The notes under the pieces: model-generated
Databases searched by the model: none
What the model was told of the DNA's origin: nothing
Seen by the model: the letters and a program-made list of their open reading frames with translations, nothing else
Assembly: GCA_013286145.1 (NCBI GenBank)
Contig: JABDGH010000003.1
Span: forward strand, 1-64,000
Direction: 5' to 3'
Origin: Verrucomicrobiota bacterium
GTDB taxonomy: Bacteria > Verrucomicrobiota > Verrucomicrobiia > Methylacidiphilales > UBA1321
Length of the DNA: 64,000 nt
Translations under genes and position numbers: made by a program
Part shown: piece by piece, positions 9,724-20,364 of the stretch
Position numbering within the stretch: the stretch's first letter is position 1
Layout of the letters: every line of letters starts with the position of its first letter

Positions 9724-9835
9724 GGGGCTTATAAGTAGAGACGTGGCGCTTACGAAACAACTTTACCGGACACGATCCCCGAGAATAGTTTCCTCGCACG
9801 GTGATTCAGCGTCTGAAACTATGCCAGCAGGAACC

Positions 9836-10471
9836 TTAAAACGGCGAGCGGGGAACGTAGATTTGATCCCCTGGCTGCAAATGAGGATCAGCACCCTGAT
9901 TCTTGGCAGCATCTGTAGCGTTAACGATAAAAGGCTGCTGTCCGGGGCGGAGAATGCGTACCGCGCCTCGTTTCGCATACTCCGTAAAACCGCCGCAGGC
10001 ATTGATGGCACCCAGAAGGGTCAGATCCGAGGTATAAACCACACGCTGGGGGGTGCGAACGTCACCTCCCACATTGACATAACGTTCTTCGAAAAGGATC
10101 GTAATGTGCGGAAAGGTATAAATTTTTTTCTCTTTGTAAGCCGCCATTATTTCCTGAGCCAAATCATCCGTTGTGCGGCCAACCGCATGAAATGTACGGT
10201 CTTTTAGAAGTGCCATGGAAATATCACCCGTGGCGGGAATTGCCACTTCGTCAAAAGTACCTGCATCCGGAACCCCGGTTAATTTAATGGTGAGTTTATC
10301 ACCCACCCGTATCAGATCACCAGAGTTACCGCCCACCCCAACACTCGGCGATGGCGCAGGAAGTGGATCAACTTGATTCTGAGTAGGTGTGGAGGACGAC
10401 ATACCTCCACAGCCAGTGAGGAGTACGCAACTGACGACGATGCCCAAACGACGAAGTGTATTTAAGAACAT
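9836..10471 (-). CDS. Polysaccharide export lipoprotein (Wza/SLBB family)
   Basis: Lipobox VLLTGC; polysaccharide export and SLBB-like segments (VNVGGDVRTPQRVVYTSDLTLLGAINACGG). Confidence 0.88.
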   Translation of the reverse strand: MFLNTLRRLGIVVSCVLLTGCGGMSSSTPTQNQVDPLPAPSPSVGVGGNSGDLIRVGDKLTIKLTGVPDAGTFDEVAIPATGDISMALLKDRTFHAVGRTTDDLAQEIMAAYKEKKIYTFPHITILFEERYVNVGGDVRTPQRVVYTSDLTLLGAINACGGFTEYAKRGAVRILRPGQQPFIVNATDAAKNQGADPHLQPGDQIYVPRSPF

Positions 10472-10474
10472 AAT

Positions 10475-12664
10475 TTAAAATTCGTCACTATCACTGTCTT
10501 TTTGACGGCTGGAAACCAGGCTGGGTTTGCCATTGGTCTTGGCGCCATTCGCGTGCTTCCTGGTTTTTTGACGATCCGCTTTTTTATAATAATTCCCGTA
10601 ATTGCTGTAGTAGTAGTAGGAATCATCGCTCTTAATGGCCACGCTGTTTAGCACCATTCCGATGCAATTGCCGTGCACTTCCTCTATGGCACGCTTGGCC
10701 CTGAGGGAAATATCGCGCGGATAGCGACGGTGTTGAATGACGAGAATAACGTAATCGACTTCACGCGCGATAATCGAACCGTCGCTGATGCCAAGCACTG
10801 GCGGGGAATCGATCAACACGATGTCATAGCGTTGTTTCAAATCATCAAGCATGTGGCGGATTTTATCACCTGAGAGGGAGCCAACCTCGGAACTCGGCGC
10901 GGCCCCGGCGGTTAAAACATGCAGGGAAGGAAGAGACGTTTGCTGAATAAACTCCACCGCATCGCCATCGCCTCTCAGATAGTTGGCCACGCCATGGTCA
11001 TTGGGCATGTTGAGCAGATCGTGGATGGTCGGACGACGCAGATCGCAATCAACCAAAATAACAGATTGGCCCGCCTGGGCGCATACGACGGCCAGATTGT
11101 AAATCGTGGTCGATTTACCCTCGCCGGGGCCTCCGCTAAGCACGGAAAGAGCCGGCCCAATGCCATTCTCCACCTTCAAATTGAGCTTGGCTCGCAGAAT
11201 TCGGTAGCCTTCGGCATGGGGTAATCGCGCCGACTCCTCGTTCAGTGGTATGGGTCCGCCTTTATTGGGAATGACGGTTAAAACCGGCAACCCGAGGAGC
11301 TGTTCAGCGTCCGCCATCGTTTTGATACTGGTATCGAGATATTCGATGAGGAAGGCAACGACGATTCCAAAAAAGATACCTGCCGCGACAGTAATCATCG
11401 TCAAGAGTGACTTATTGGGCTTGGATGGATGATCCGGTGGGGAAGCGCGAGAAAAGATTCTGACCGGGCTTTGCACGAGAGAGCGATCGAGTTGAAGCTC
11501 ATTTAAATGAATGGTGTAAGCGTCAAGAAGACTCTGCTGCTTGTCGCGTTCGTGTAAGGCTTCGCGATAAGGTGCCAGCTCATTACCCTGATCCGCTGCG
11601 ATTTTCAAAGTCAGATCTGTCACTATTTGTTTCAGTCCTGCCTCCCGTTGCTCAGCCATCGCGACATCCACCACAATGGCACGACGCATTCCCGCAATCA
11701 TCTCCGTGATTTGCTCGCGTTGACGCGCAAGTTCCGCTCGCGCAGATTCAACGCGGGGATGATTTTCATCAAAACCTTCCTTGAGCAGATTGGCGATGTC
11801 ACTTTCCAGCTTGAAAGCGCTTGCACGCAAAGCGGTGATGTTGCCTCCATCACGCCCGATGGCGATCATCGTATTGATAAAATCGTCGTCATTCAGGCCT
11901 TTAACTTGCTCCACTAAAACACGACGGTTATCGGCATCTTGCTTGGCAGCCAGCAAATCCCTCTGGCGTTGAGAGAGATCCTGTTCATTCCGGAGAGAGT
12001 TACCATCAACATCGGCAATGTCTATGCCTTTGGCGTGCATATCTTTCTGCATCGTTTCCACGATCGCTCTCTTTTCCTCCACCAATTTCTGCTGCGTTGC
12101 TATTTTTTCGCGATAGGCATCCTCACCGCTACCATTGCGTTTATTCTCCTCATCATCGCGCAGGGCCTTGTATCGATCCGCTATGGCATTGGCGATATTG
12201 GATGCTTCCTGGTTATCCTGGCTATCGGCGCTAATTTCGAGAATATTGGTTCCACGTTCGTAATCGATCGAAACCTTCCTGTGCATATATTCCAATGCCA
12301 ACGAGGGGGGAAGGCTTGCCATATTTGATTTAAAATCCCGTTTGGCCCAAACCTCATCGAGTTTTAAATCTTTGATGACCGGATTCATGACATCTCCTGA
12401 CTGCAAAATTTCCAATGCAGACTGAAAGGCAATAGGATCAAAAGGCGGTGCCTGAGGGCCAAGAAAACCCGGTATGTTTGGATCGTTTCGAGGAAAAACC
12501 TGAATCTTGGAGGTAGCCGTGTAAATCTTCGGGAGAACCTGCTCGATAACGTAGGTACCGCTGACGGTGGTCAGGATAAAAATAGTGAAAATCACCCAGA
12601 GACGGCTGCGGATGACCTTAAAATATTCCCGCAAATTTATCGTATTATCGGAATTTTCAAGCAT
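10475..12664 (-). CDS. Polysaccharide biosynthesis tyrosine autokinase (Wzc/GumC-CpsD-like)
   Basis: Wzz-like N-terminus, coiled coil, SGGPGEGKSTTIYNLAVVCAQAGQSVILVDCDLRRP, Tyr-rich tail SYYYYSNYGNYY. Confidence 0.92.
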   Translation of the reverse strand: MLENSDNTINLREYFKVIRSRLWVIFTIFILTTVSGTYVIEQVLPKIYTATSKIQVFPRNDPNIPGFLGPQAPPFDPIAFQSALEILQSGDVMNPVIKDLKLDEVWAKRDFKSNMASLPPSLALEYMHRKVSIDYERGTNILEISADSQDNQEASNIANAIADRYKALRDDEENKRNGSGEDAYREKIATQQKLVEEKRAIVETMQKDMHAKGIDIADVDGNSLRNEQDLSQRQRDLLAAKQDADNRRVLVEQVKGLNDDDFINTMIAIGRDGGNITALRASAFKLESDIANLLKEGFDENHPRVESARAELARQREQITEMIAGMRRAIVVDVAMAEQREAGLKQIVTDLTLKIAADQGNELAPYREALHERDKQQSLLDAYTIHLNELQLDRSLVQSPVRIFSRASPPDHPSKPNKSLLTMITVAAGIFFGIVVAFLIEYLDTSIKTMADAEQLLGLPVLTVIPNKGGPIPLNEESARLPHAEGYRILRAKLNLKVENGIGPALSVLSGGPGEGKSTTIYNLAVVCAQAGQSVILVDCDLRRPTIHDLLNMPNDHGVANYLRGDGDAVEFIQQTSLPSLHVLTAGAAPSSEVGSLSGDKIRHMLDDLKQRYDIVLIDSPPVLGISDGSIIAREVDYVILVIQHRRYPRDISLRAKRAIEEVHGNCIGMVLNSVAIKSDDSYYYYSNYGNYYKKADRQKTRKHANGAKTNGKPSLVSSRQKDSDSDEF

Positions 12665-12717
12665 AGGAGAATTTCTTCCGCCTTGTGAACCTTAAAATAG
12701 CACCCAAAAACAGAAGA

Positions 12718-13956
12718 TCAATAGGTCCCTCGTACGCCCAAGTAAACCTGATCACGCGTATATTCTCGGAAAGCAAGCTGTGAGGAGACATTGGTGAAGG
12801 TATATCCCATGTCAAAATCGAAGTTTTTATTAAAGTGATAGTCCAGCCCCGCATCAACAGCGAGGACATCCTCGGTAAAGCTTGGGACGGTGCCGGGCAG
12901 AATCAATTTTGCCGTGTAGTCGCTATGAGTGAAGATGCCCTCCAAGTGGGCTGAAATACTGGGCGTAATGTCGTATTTGAATTTCGAGGTAACCCGATCC
13001 GCCTCCTGCCCAACGGCGGCAATCACGTCGGTGTTGACGACATTATGAACATAATTGAAATCAAGGGAACTGCGCTGACCGAGACGCCAGTTGGCTGTCA
13101 ACGATGCGTAAGGCGAGGACGACGTGCCTACATTTTGCCCATCCGTGATGGTACCGCCACCCCGGAAGCCGATGACCAATGAAGGAGTAGTCTGCCAATC
13201 AACACCCACATTGCCTGTGTAGTTGGTATAGCCCCGCGAAATTGATTCGTAAGAAACATTGTCAAAAATACCGCCAAAAACGAGCGAGTAGGTTGGCAGA
13301 ATGGCAAAATTAATATCCTGATTCACAGTATTTTGCATGTTGTTCTGCTCGATGGCGATCGCCGAATCCTGATAGGCCACAACATTGTTCGTATAGGTGG
13401 TAACGGAACCCACCAGCGGAGTCCACTTGGCAGTAAATTCCACCGAGGAGAGATTATCGATATAGGCGCCATTGCGGAAAAGAGTGCCAGTAGAATCCAT
13501 TAACCCAGGCTCGGTGTAATAATGGAATTGCTCACGCACATCGAGATTGTAACGCTCTGAAAACGCATGATTGTACCGCGCCACAAACTCGTGATTTAGG
13601 TCGAATTGATCGCCGGGACGATTTTCAAAATAGGTCACATCAAAAGTATAGCGGAGTGAAAAATCACTACTATCCATTGGAAAATCCAAAAGAATAGTGG
13701 GCGAAAAATCGGTCGTAAAGCTGTCCACCTTGTGTGATTTTGCGGTAAAAATATTATCGTCATATCCCTCTCGAAGAGAGGCTGAAATCGTATAAAACTT
13801 TGTTTTTTCACTGCTATCACCCGTCATGACGGTTCCCTGCTGTTCCGGTACGGGCGCAGTTTGAGTGGAAATGACTTCGTCACCTGCGATGACCAGACGA
13901 TTGCCAAGTAGTGAAGTGAACGCGATGAGACCGATAATAAGGGAACGTTTCGGCAT
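12718..13956 (-). CDS. Outer membrane beta-barrel protein of exopolysaccharide locus (BBP2-like)
   Basis: Start set at MPKRSLIIGLIAFTSLLGNRLVIAG signal peptide; alternating aromatic strands to C-terminal DQVYLGVRGTY; upstream part of the ORF looks non-coding. Confidence 0.75.
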   Translation of the reverse strand: MPKRSLIIGLIAFTSLLGNRLVIAGDEVISTQTAPVPEQQGTVMTGDSSEKTKFYTISASLREGYDDNIFTAKSHKVDSFTTDFSPTILLDFPMDSSDFSLRYTFDVTYFENRPGDQFDLNHEFVARYNHAFSERYNLDVREQFHYYTEPGLMDSTGTLFRNGAYIDNLSSVEFTAKWTPLVGSVTTYTNNVVAYQDSAIAIEQNNMQNTVNQDINFAILPTYSLVFGGIFDNVSYESISRGYTNYTGNVGVDWQTTPSLVIGFRGGGTITDGQNVGTSSSPYASLTANWRLGQRSSLDFNYVHNVVNTDVIAAVGQEADRVTSKFKYDITPSISAHLEGIFTHSDYTAKLILPGTVPSFTEDVLAVDAGLDYHFNKNFDFDMGYTFTNVSSQLAFREYTRDQVYLGVRGTY

Positions 13957-14142
13957 ACAGAAGAGCATCAAAGCGATTTTTTGTGCTCTTGCAAGGCTCT
14001 TTTTACATATTTTTATGGTGAAAAGGTGTCGAAAGCCGTTGGAGGCTTGAAGATTCATCTCGAATGAGAGTAAATAAGATGCCTTTATCAAAAATGGTTG
14101 CCCAACCATCCAGACCGCCCTACTTCTACCCTTTTCTGCTTT

Positions 14143-15114
14143 ATGATCCAATCTTTCGTGTTTAATGACGGGAAGCTCGTCGCCAGCAATCTCGATAGCG
14201 ACGCCTTAAAACTCGTTCGGGCCGATAAAGGGTTGCTCATCTGGGTCAATCTTTTTTCACCCACCGCAGAGGAAACAAAAACTATTTTGGAAGACGTCTT
14301 CTCTTTCCACCCCCTCGCCATCGAGGATTGTCTTTCCGTCAGCCGTTACCCCAAAATCGAGGATTACGAGGATTACCTCTTTCTGGTGATGCATGCCGTG
14401 GCCTTCAACAAGGAAGAGCACTTTCGCACGACGGAACTCGATTTTTTCATCGGGAAATCTTTTTTGGTCACCCATCACTCGGAACCCCTGTCGATGGTCA
14501 CAAGCACCATCGAGCGAATTCAAAAAAATCCCGTGGCGATCACGCGCGGCATGGATCGCCTGGCCCATTTTCTTCTCGATACGATGATCGATGCGTATCA
14601 ACCGGTGCTTAATGACCTGACCAACGAAATTCGTACCCTGGAAGATTCTGTCTTTATTGCGCGACACTCCGAGCCCACGGTGATTCGCGAATTCCGCGAG
14701 CGCAAAAAAGAGCTTTCCGACTTGCAGCAGATTGTTCATCCGCAGCGCGATGTTGTGAACCGGATGGCCCGGGGTGAATTCAAGCTGATCCGGCCCGTGC
14801 TACTTCCCTATTTTCGCGATCTGCACGGCAATTTAAATCGCATCGACAGTACGGCCGCCACTTTGAGCGACCAACTCTATCTCACTCTAGATGTTTTCCT
14901 GAACAAGGCCTCTTACGAGACCAATGAAGTTATTAAAATACTGACTCTGCTTACCGCGCTGACATCTCCAACCTTGCTGATCGGTACATGGTACGGAATG
15001 AATTTGCAGATGCCCGAGTATAGAATGCCCGATGCTTATCTGGTAGCCGTGATCGTGGATCTCGTGAGCACCGTCGGACTTGTCGCCTGGTTGCGGCGCA
15101 AGCATTGGCTGTAA
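14143..15114 (+). CDS. corA: CorA family divalent cation transporter
   Basis: C-terminal IGTWYGMNLQMPE (GMN motif variant) and two TM helices. Confidence 0.92.
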   Translation: MIQSFVFNDGKLVASNLDSDALKLVRADKGLLIWVNLFSPTAEETKTILEDVFSFHPLAIEDCLSVSRYPKIEDYEDYLFLVMHAVAFNKEEHFRTTELDFFIGKSFLVTHHSEPLSMVTSTIERIQKNPVAITRGMDRLAHFLLDTMIDAYQPVLNDLTNEIRTLEDSVFIARHSEPTVIREFRERKKELSDLQQIVHPQRDVVNRMARGEFKLIRPVLLPYFRDLHGNLNRIDSTAATLSDQLYLTLDVFLNKASYETNEVIKILTLLTALTSPTLLIGTWYGMNLQMPEYRMPDAYLVAVIVDLVSTVGLVAWLRRKHWL

Positions 15115-15152
15115 GTTAGAATCAGGCACCGGACCGCCTTCTCCTCCTCGCC

Positions 15153-16355
15153 GTGAAAAACACCTTCCTGGACAAGCTTATCAACCGGATCGACCGCGTC
15201 GGTCAGGAGGATCTTCAGGCTTATCTGCAACGCCTGAACAACGAGAAGGGCTTTTTTGAGACGATCTTCAATACGCTTCAGGAAGGAATCGTGGTCGTCG
15301 ATTCCCAAGGCAAAATCCGCTATCTCAACCATGCCATCACCACGTTGCTTGGCATTGATCCGGCAAAAGCGATGGGCACACCGATGGCTCAACATCTCAA
15401 GGAACTCGACTGGCCCAGGATACTGGCCGAGGGGCGTGTGGTGAATCGTGACCTGGAAGTTTTTTATCCCCAGCAACGTTACCTTAATTTTTATCTTGTA
15501 CCGCTCGAGGACAAGGATACCTCCCTGCTCGGCTATGCGATTATTTTTCACGATCTCACGACGAATCGGGCCCAGGCCCGCGAAGCAATCGAGTCCGAGA
15601 AACTTAACGCGGTCACCCTTCTTGCCGCCGGAGTCGCCCATGAACTCGGTAATCCGTTGAATTCGCTCAATATCCATCTTCAACTGCTTGAGCGCGATCT
15701 TCGCAACCGGCAGGCAAGCGCTGGCGAGGATGACAATTTGCTCGAATCGATCCGCGTTGCGCGGAGCGAAGTGGGGCGACTCGATACAATTATCAATCAA
15801 TTTCTTCGCGCGGTTCGTCCCGCGCATGCCACGCGTTCGATGGTCAGCATCAACCAGGTCGTGGAGGAATCGCTTTCTTTTCTTCAACCCGAGATCAAGG
15901 ATCGCGATGTCATCCTGCAGGAGGAATTTACCGAGGGATTGCCCCTGATCCCGGCCAATCCCGATCAGCTCAAGCAGGCTTTTTACAATCTGATCAAAAA
16001 TGCCGTGCAAGCCCTCAGCCACGGCGGCATTCTGCGGGTAACCACATCGCGTTCCGACACGCATCTGCAAATTTCCTTTGAGGATAACGGCACCGGGATT
16101 TCGACCGAAGACATGGCGCACATCACCGAACCTTACTTCACGCGTAAAAAGGACGGCACGGGACTCGGGCTTTTCATCGTGCAGCGCATTCTTCACGAAC
16201 ACGGGGGACATCTCGAACTCCTGAGCGAACCGGGGCGCGGCACAACGGCACGCATTCTTTTGCCTCTGTTGGAACGACGTGTCCGGCTCCTCGGTTCGGG
16301 TGATGAATCCGCAACAAAAACGATCCCCCCTGAACTCAAGGAAGGCACCGCGTGA
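15153..16355 (+). CDS. PAS-containing sensor histidine kinase (NtrB-like)
   Basis: GTG start; [23 protein letters not shown]-box, [12 protein letters not shown]-box, [14 protein letters not shown]-box. Confidence 0.93.
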   Translation: MKNTFLDKLINRIDRVGQEDLQAYLQRLNNEKGFFETIFNTLQEGIVVVDSQGKIRYLNHAITTLLGIDPAKAMGTPMAQHLKELDWPRILAEGRVVNRDLEVFYPQQRYLNFYLVPLEDKDTSLLGYAIIFHDLTTNRAQAREAIESEKLNAVTLLAAGVAHELGNPLNSLNIHLQLLERDLRNRQASAGEDDNLLESIRVARSEVGRLDTIINQFLRAVRPAHATRSMVSINQVVEESLSFLQPEIKDRDVILQEEFTEGLPLIPANPDQLKQAFYNLIKNAVQALSHGGILRVTTSRSDTHLQISFEDNGTGISTEDMAHITEPYFTRKKDGTGLGLFIVQRILHEHGGHLELLSEPGRGTTARILLPLLERRVRLLGSGDESATKTIPPELKEGTA

Positions 16356-17737
16356 CCTCCGAGGTGAAAAATAATCTCCCGACCCTGCTCGTCGTCGAGG
16401 ATGAAAAAAATACACGGGACGGCTTGCGGCGATACTTTGATGGTAAATTCGACATCTATCTTGCGCCTGACGTAACGACAGCGATGAACGTTCTCGAATC
16501 ACAGCCAGTCGATGTGCTTCTCACCGATCTCCGGCTGATGGGAGGAACCGAAGGCCTGGATCTTTTGGTGCGGGCGCAATCCATTTCCCACCCGCCGGTC
16601 TGCGTGCTGATGACCGCCTACGGCTCCGAAAAAGTCGCCGTGCAGGCGATGAAACGCGGCGCTTACGATTACATCACCAAGCCCCTCGATCTTGAAAAAC
16701 TCGATGTCGTGCTGACTCGCGCCCTTCACTCCCGTAAAGTCGAAACGGAAAATCTGCAACTGCGCGAGGAACTCGATAAGAAATTTGGACTGGAGAAGCT
16801 TATCGGCAACGCACCCGCGATGGTGGAGATTTATGATCGTATCAGGCAGGTTGCGCCCACCAACGCCACCGTCCTGATCGAGGGGGAAAGCGGCACGGGC
16901 AAGGAATTAGTGGCCCAGTCGCTCCACATGCTCAGTCCACGCAAGTCGGCGCGTTTTGTCGCTGTGCATTGCGCGGCCCTTTCCCCCCAGTTGCTTGAAA
17001 GTGAATTGTTCGGCCATGAGAAGGGAGCCTTTACCGGCGCCATCGAACGGCGCATCGGGCGTTTTGAGGAAGCGACTCACGGCACCATCTTTCTCGATGA
17101 GATCGGTGAGATTGATGCCGTGACCCAAGTGAAGCTTTTGCGGGCCCTCGGCGAACAAACCATCCAGCGCGTCGGCAGCAATCAAAACTTGAAGGTGGAT
17201 GTGCGGGTGGTGGCGGCAACGAATAAAAATCTTGAGGCGCAGGTGCGCGAGGGCAAATTCCGCGAAGATCTTTTCTATCGTCTCGATGTTGTACCGATCC
17301 ACCTGCCCCCCCTGCGCGAACGACGCGAAGACATTCCGCTTTTCATCAATGCTTTTGTTCAGGAATACTCCCGCCAAAACCATAAGCGCATCTCCGGCCT
17401 TTCGATGGATGCCCAGGAAGCGCTCCAACGCTACGATTGGCCGGGCAATGTGCGCGAACTGCGCGCCGCCATCGAACACGCGGTGGCCCTTTGCCGCGGG
17501 GAACGCATCGGAGTACGTGACCTGCCAGCGCGTATCCTGGGGCAATCTAATACGCTATTGAGCCCGGCGCAAAGTGGTGTACCATCCGCCCAGTCCAACT
17601 TAAATTTGGAAACCTTGGAAAAGAGTTTTATTCAACAGGCACTTCACTTGACAGATCGGAACGTGACGGAAGCCGCCAAACTGCTAGGTATAAGTCGGCG
17701 CACCCTTCACCGCAAAATCAAGGCTTATCAGATATAA
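16352..17737 (+). CDS. Sigma-54-dependent response regulator (NtrC/ZraR-like)
   Basis: REC domain, GESGTGKELVAQSLH, ELFGHEKGAFTGAIERRIGRFEEA, Fis-like HTH AAKLLGISRRTLHRKIKAY; overlaps kinase stop. Confidence 0.95.
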   Translation: MTSEVKNNLPTLLVVEDEKNTRDGLRRYFDGKFDIYLAPDVTTAMNVLESQPVDVLLTDLRLMGGTEGLDLLVRAQSISHPPVCVLMTAYGSEKVAVQAMKRGAYDYITKPLDLEKLDVVLTRALHSRKVETENLQLREELDKKFGLEKLIGNAPAMVEIYDRIRQVAPTNATVLIEGESGTGKELVAQSLHMLSPRKSARFVAVHCAALSPQLLESELFGHEKGAFTGAIERRIGRFEEATHGTIFLDEIGEIDAVTQVKLLRALGEQTIQRVGSNQNLKVDVRVVAATNKNLEAQVREGKFREDLFYRLDVVPIHLPPLRERREDIPLFINAFVQEYSRQNHKRISGLSMDAQEALQRYDWPGNVRELRAAIEHAVALCRGERIGVRDLPARILGQSNTLLSPAQSGVPSAQSNLNLETLEKSFIQQALHLTDRNVTEAAKLLGISRRTLHRKIKAYQI

Positions 17738-17742
17738 CACTC

Positions 17743-19539
17743 ATGAATATCATCCAGGCCATTTTGCATGAAATTGAGGTAGGGAAAGCCCGGGCGATTG
17801 CTCGCATTGCCCCCCTCGCCGTAACCCTTCTTGTCGTTGCTCTATTTTACGATTGTGAGGTTTATCATGGGCTGAACGACGCTCAGTCCATGGATAATGC
17901 CCAACTGGCGCGTCAAGTTGCCACCGGATCGGGATTTACCACGAAATTTTTACGCCCTCTTGCACTTGTTCAGCTTAATGAGCATGCCGCCCAAACGACG
18001 GGGAAACTCTTTCCCGCGAATCAATTTCCTGCTGGAACCCCACGTATCATTCCGGATACCTACAATGCGCCAGGTTATCCCTATCTGCTTGCCGGTTGGT
18101 TCCAATTGATCCGCCCTCAATTTGATCAAACGTGGCAAGAGATCGGCACCAAACATATGTACTCGGGAGATATTTTTATCCCCGTGTTCAATCAAATTTT
18201 TATACTTCTGACAGCATTCTTTGTTTTTGGACTGAGCCGTGTTCTTTTTGATGAACGGGTCGCCTGGATATCCCTCATGGCCTTTCTCGGATCGGATATA
18301 ATCTGGCAATATTCGATCACCGCGCTTTCAACCAACGTCCTGATATTTCTGGTCACGGCGTTGCTGTTTGTCTCATTGAAACTTTTTTGTGTGGCGGAAG
18401 ATCATTTTGAAAATGATGAGCCTTTTTGGCCCGCCTGGATTTGGGCCCTTATCGCAAGCCTTCTCCTTGCCGCCGCTTGCCTGACCCGACTGCATCTTTT
18501 GGTTCTCCTGGTACCTCTTCTACTTTTTGTGGCCCTGGTACCGCGAACTAATTTTTTGTTACTTCCACTCGTCGCAATCATAGTGATTGGACTTGTTGTT
18601 CCCTGGTTTTGGCATATGTACGCGGTTTGCGGCAATCCCCTGGGATCTAATCTATCTCAATTGCTCTACGGCGAAGATAGATACAAAGACAATCAGATCT
18701 TTTGCCAGACCAGCATTCCTGGATACGAGCAGATGCTTAAGGGTTTAAGTAGAAAAGAGCTCCTCGGCTTTAGCTGGCACTTTGAACATGGATGGGATCT
18801 CTTGGGATCCAATCCGATGATTCTGCTGTTCGCGGCCAGTATCCTGCATCGATTTAGACGGCGGCGAGTGAATGCATTCCGCTGGTTTATTATCGGCAGT
18901 GCTTTTTGCATTATTGCCGTCAATAACATGGGGACATCCAGCCCTGCAACAATAGGGCCTTGGAATACCCTGGTCGTGCTTTTCCCCGCCATGGTTGTCA
19001 TTGGCAGCGCTTTCTTTTTTATTCTTCTTGATCGCCTGGATCTGCAGCTCTGGCTTCTGAACAATACAGCCATTATTGCGGTGGTGGGGCTTATCACGGC
19101 ACCGCTCATTTTGACCATAAGTGGTCGTAATAATAATACCAGATACTACAATTACCCTCCCTACGTTCCATTTTTTGATAACCAGGTTGCACATTTTGTG
19201 CGCCCCGATGAATGGGTGACTTCGGATATGCCGTGGGCCACCGCCTGGTACGGAGATCGCGCATCACTTTGGCTACCTGATTCGGTCAAGGATTTTGAAA
19301 ATTTCCACGATACCTACTGCCCCACCGGCATTATGCTTCTGACACCCGTCACGTGGGATGCACCCATGAGCAATTTAACCTCGGTTTCTGGTGAATACCA
19401 CGAATGGCTTCCCATTGTTATTGGAGTAAGCCTGCCCCCCTCCTTTCCTCTTCCTGCTTTTACCAATTATTCGGCACAGGCAGCGGATTACTATTTGTGG
19501 AGTGATGTGCCGAGATGGAATGCTCCAGTTATCCGCTAA
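17743..19539 (+). CDS. Multi-TM membrane protein, possible GT39/ArnT-like glycosyltransferase
   Basis: Long ORF with repeated hydrophobic helices and a luminal-type C-terminal part. Confidence 0.6.
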   Translation: MNIIQAILHEIEVGKARAIARIAPLAVTLLVVALFYDCEVYHGLNDAQSMDNAQLARQVATGSGFTTKFLRPLALVQLNEHAAQTTGKLFPANQFPAGTPRIIPDTYNAPGYPYLLAGWFQLIRPQFDQTWQEIGTKHMYSGDIFIPVFNQIFILLTAFFVFGLSRVLFDERVAWISLMAFLGSDIIWQYSITALSTNVLIFLVTALLFVSLKLFCVAEDHFENDEPFWPAWIWALIASLLLAAACLTRLHLLVLLVPLLLFVALVPRTNFLLLPLVAIIVIGLVVPWFWHMYAVCGNPLGSNLSQLLYGEDRYKDNQIFCQTSIPGYEQMLKGLSRKELLGFSWHFEHGWDLLGSNPMILLFAASILHRFRRRRVNAFRWFIIGSAFCIIAVNNMGTSSPATIGPWNTLVVLFPAMVVIGSAFFFILLDRLDLQLWLLNNTAIIAVVGLITAPLILTISGRNNNTRYYNYPPYVPFFDNQVAHFVRPDEWVTSDMPWATAWYGDRASLWLPDSVKDFENFHDTYCPTGIMLLTPVTWDAPMSNLTSVSGEYHEWLPIVIGVSLPPSFPLPAFTNYSAQAADYYLWSDVPRWNAPVIR

Positions 19540-19548
19540 AGACATTAC

Positions 19549-20364
19549 CTAACTTAAACTCACCTGGCTGATCTTTTTAATTTTCTCTCCAAGAAAGCGT
19601 TCGACCAAACGTGAGAATTGCGCCGGAAGATCGGTCGCACAAATGGTGATTCGGCCTTTCCCGGATCCGGAAGAACGCTTGATCGCGGAAGTTTCCAACG
19701 TCCGGGCAAGGGCAGCGGCAGCGTTTTGAGCGGAATCGACCAAAACCACTTCGGGGCCGAGAATCCGTTGAGCCAGCGGTTTCAACAACGGATAATGTGT
19801 GCAAGCCAGCACCACGGTATCGACTCGCGCTGCTTTCATCGGAGCCAAGTATTCCTCCAGGATAAGATGCGTGGCGGGATGCGAAAGCCAGTCCTCTTCC
19901 ACGAGAGACACGAGGAGCGGCGCGGCGATGGCCGTAATCATCACCTCTGACCGGGATTGGCGCAGCAGGTTTTGATACGCCTCGCTCTGGATCGTTCCAT
20001 GTGTGCCAATAATGCCGATCCGCTGATTACGGGTTGCCGAGAGCGCCGCCTCTACGCCCGGGGCAATCACGCCTATGACCGGGATGTCCGATTCCTTTTG
20101 CAGAACCGCCAGCGCATGGGCCGAAGCGGTATTGCAAGCCACCACCACCGCCTTCACTCCGTGGCTACGCAGGTAAGCCATGTTTTCGCGCGAATACCGG
20201 ATAATCGTATCGGGCGATTTATTGCCGTAAGGAACGCGCGCTGTGTCGCCCAGATAAAGAATGTCCTCTGAGGGCAGCAATTCGCGCATGGCCTGGACGA
20301 CGGTCAACCCGCCAACACCGGAATCGAAGGCGCCTATCGGGCAATCGGAAAGAGACGTATTCAT
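19549..20364 (-). CDS. murI: Glutamate racemase
   Basis: IGAFDSGVGGLTVVQAMRELLPSEDILYLGDTARVPYG, VVACNTASAHAL, VLACTHYPLLKP. Confidence 0.95.
   Translation of the reverse strand: MNTSLSDCPIGAFDSGVGGLTVVQAMRELLPSEDILYLGDTARVPYGNKSPDTIIRYSRENMAYLRSHGVKAVVVACNTASAHALAVLQKESDIPVIGVIAPGVEAALSATRNQRIGIIGTHGTIQSEAYQNLLRQSRSEVMITAIAAPLLVSLVEEDWLSHPATHLILEEYLAPMKAARVDTVVLACTHYPLLKPLAQRILGPEVVLVDSAQNAAAALARTLETSAIKRSSGSGKGRITICATDLPAQFSRLVERFLGEKIKKISQVSLS

Noticed and set aside
15036-16502. 488-aa ORF antisense to the histidine kinase
   Set aside because: Shadow ORF; kinase H, N and G boxes support the + strand.
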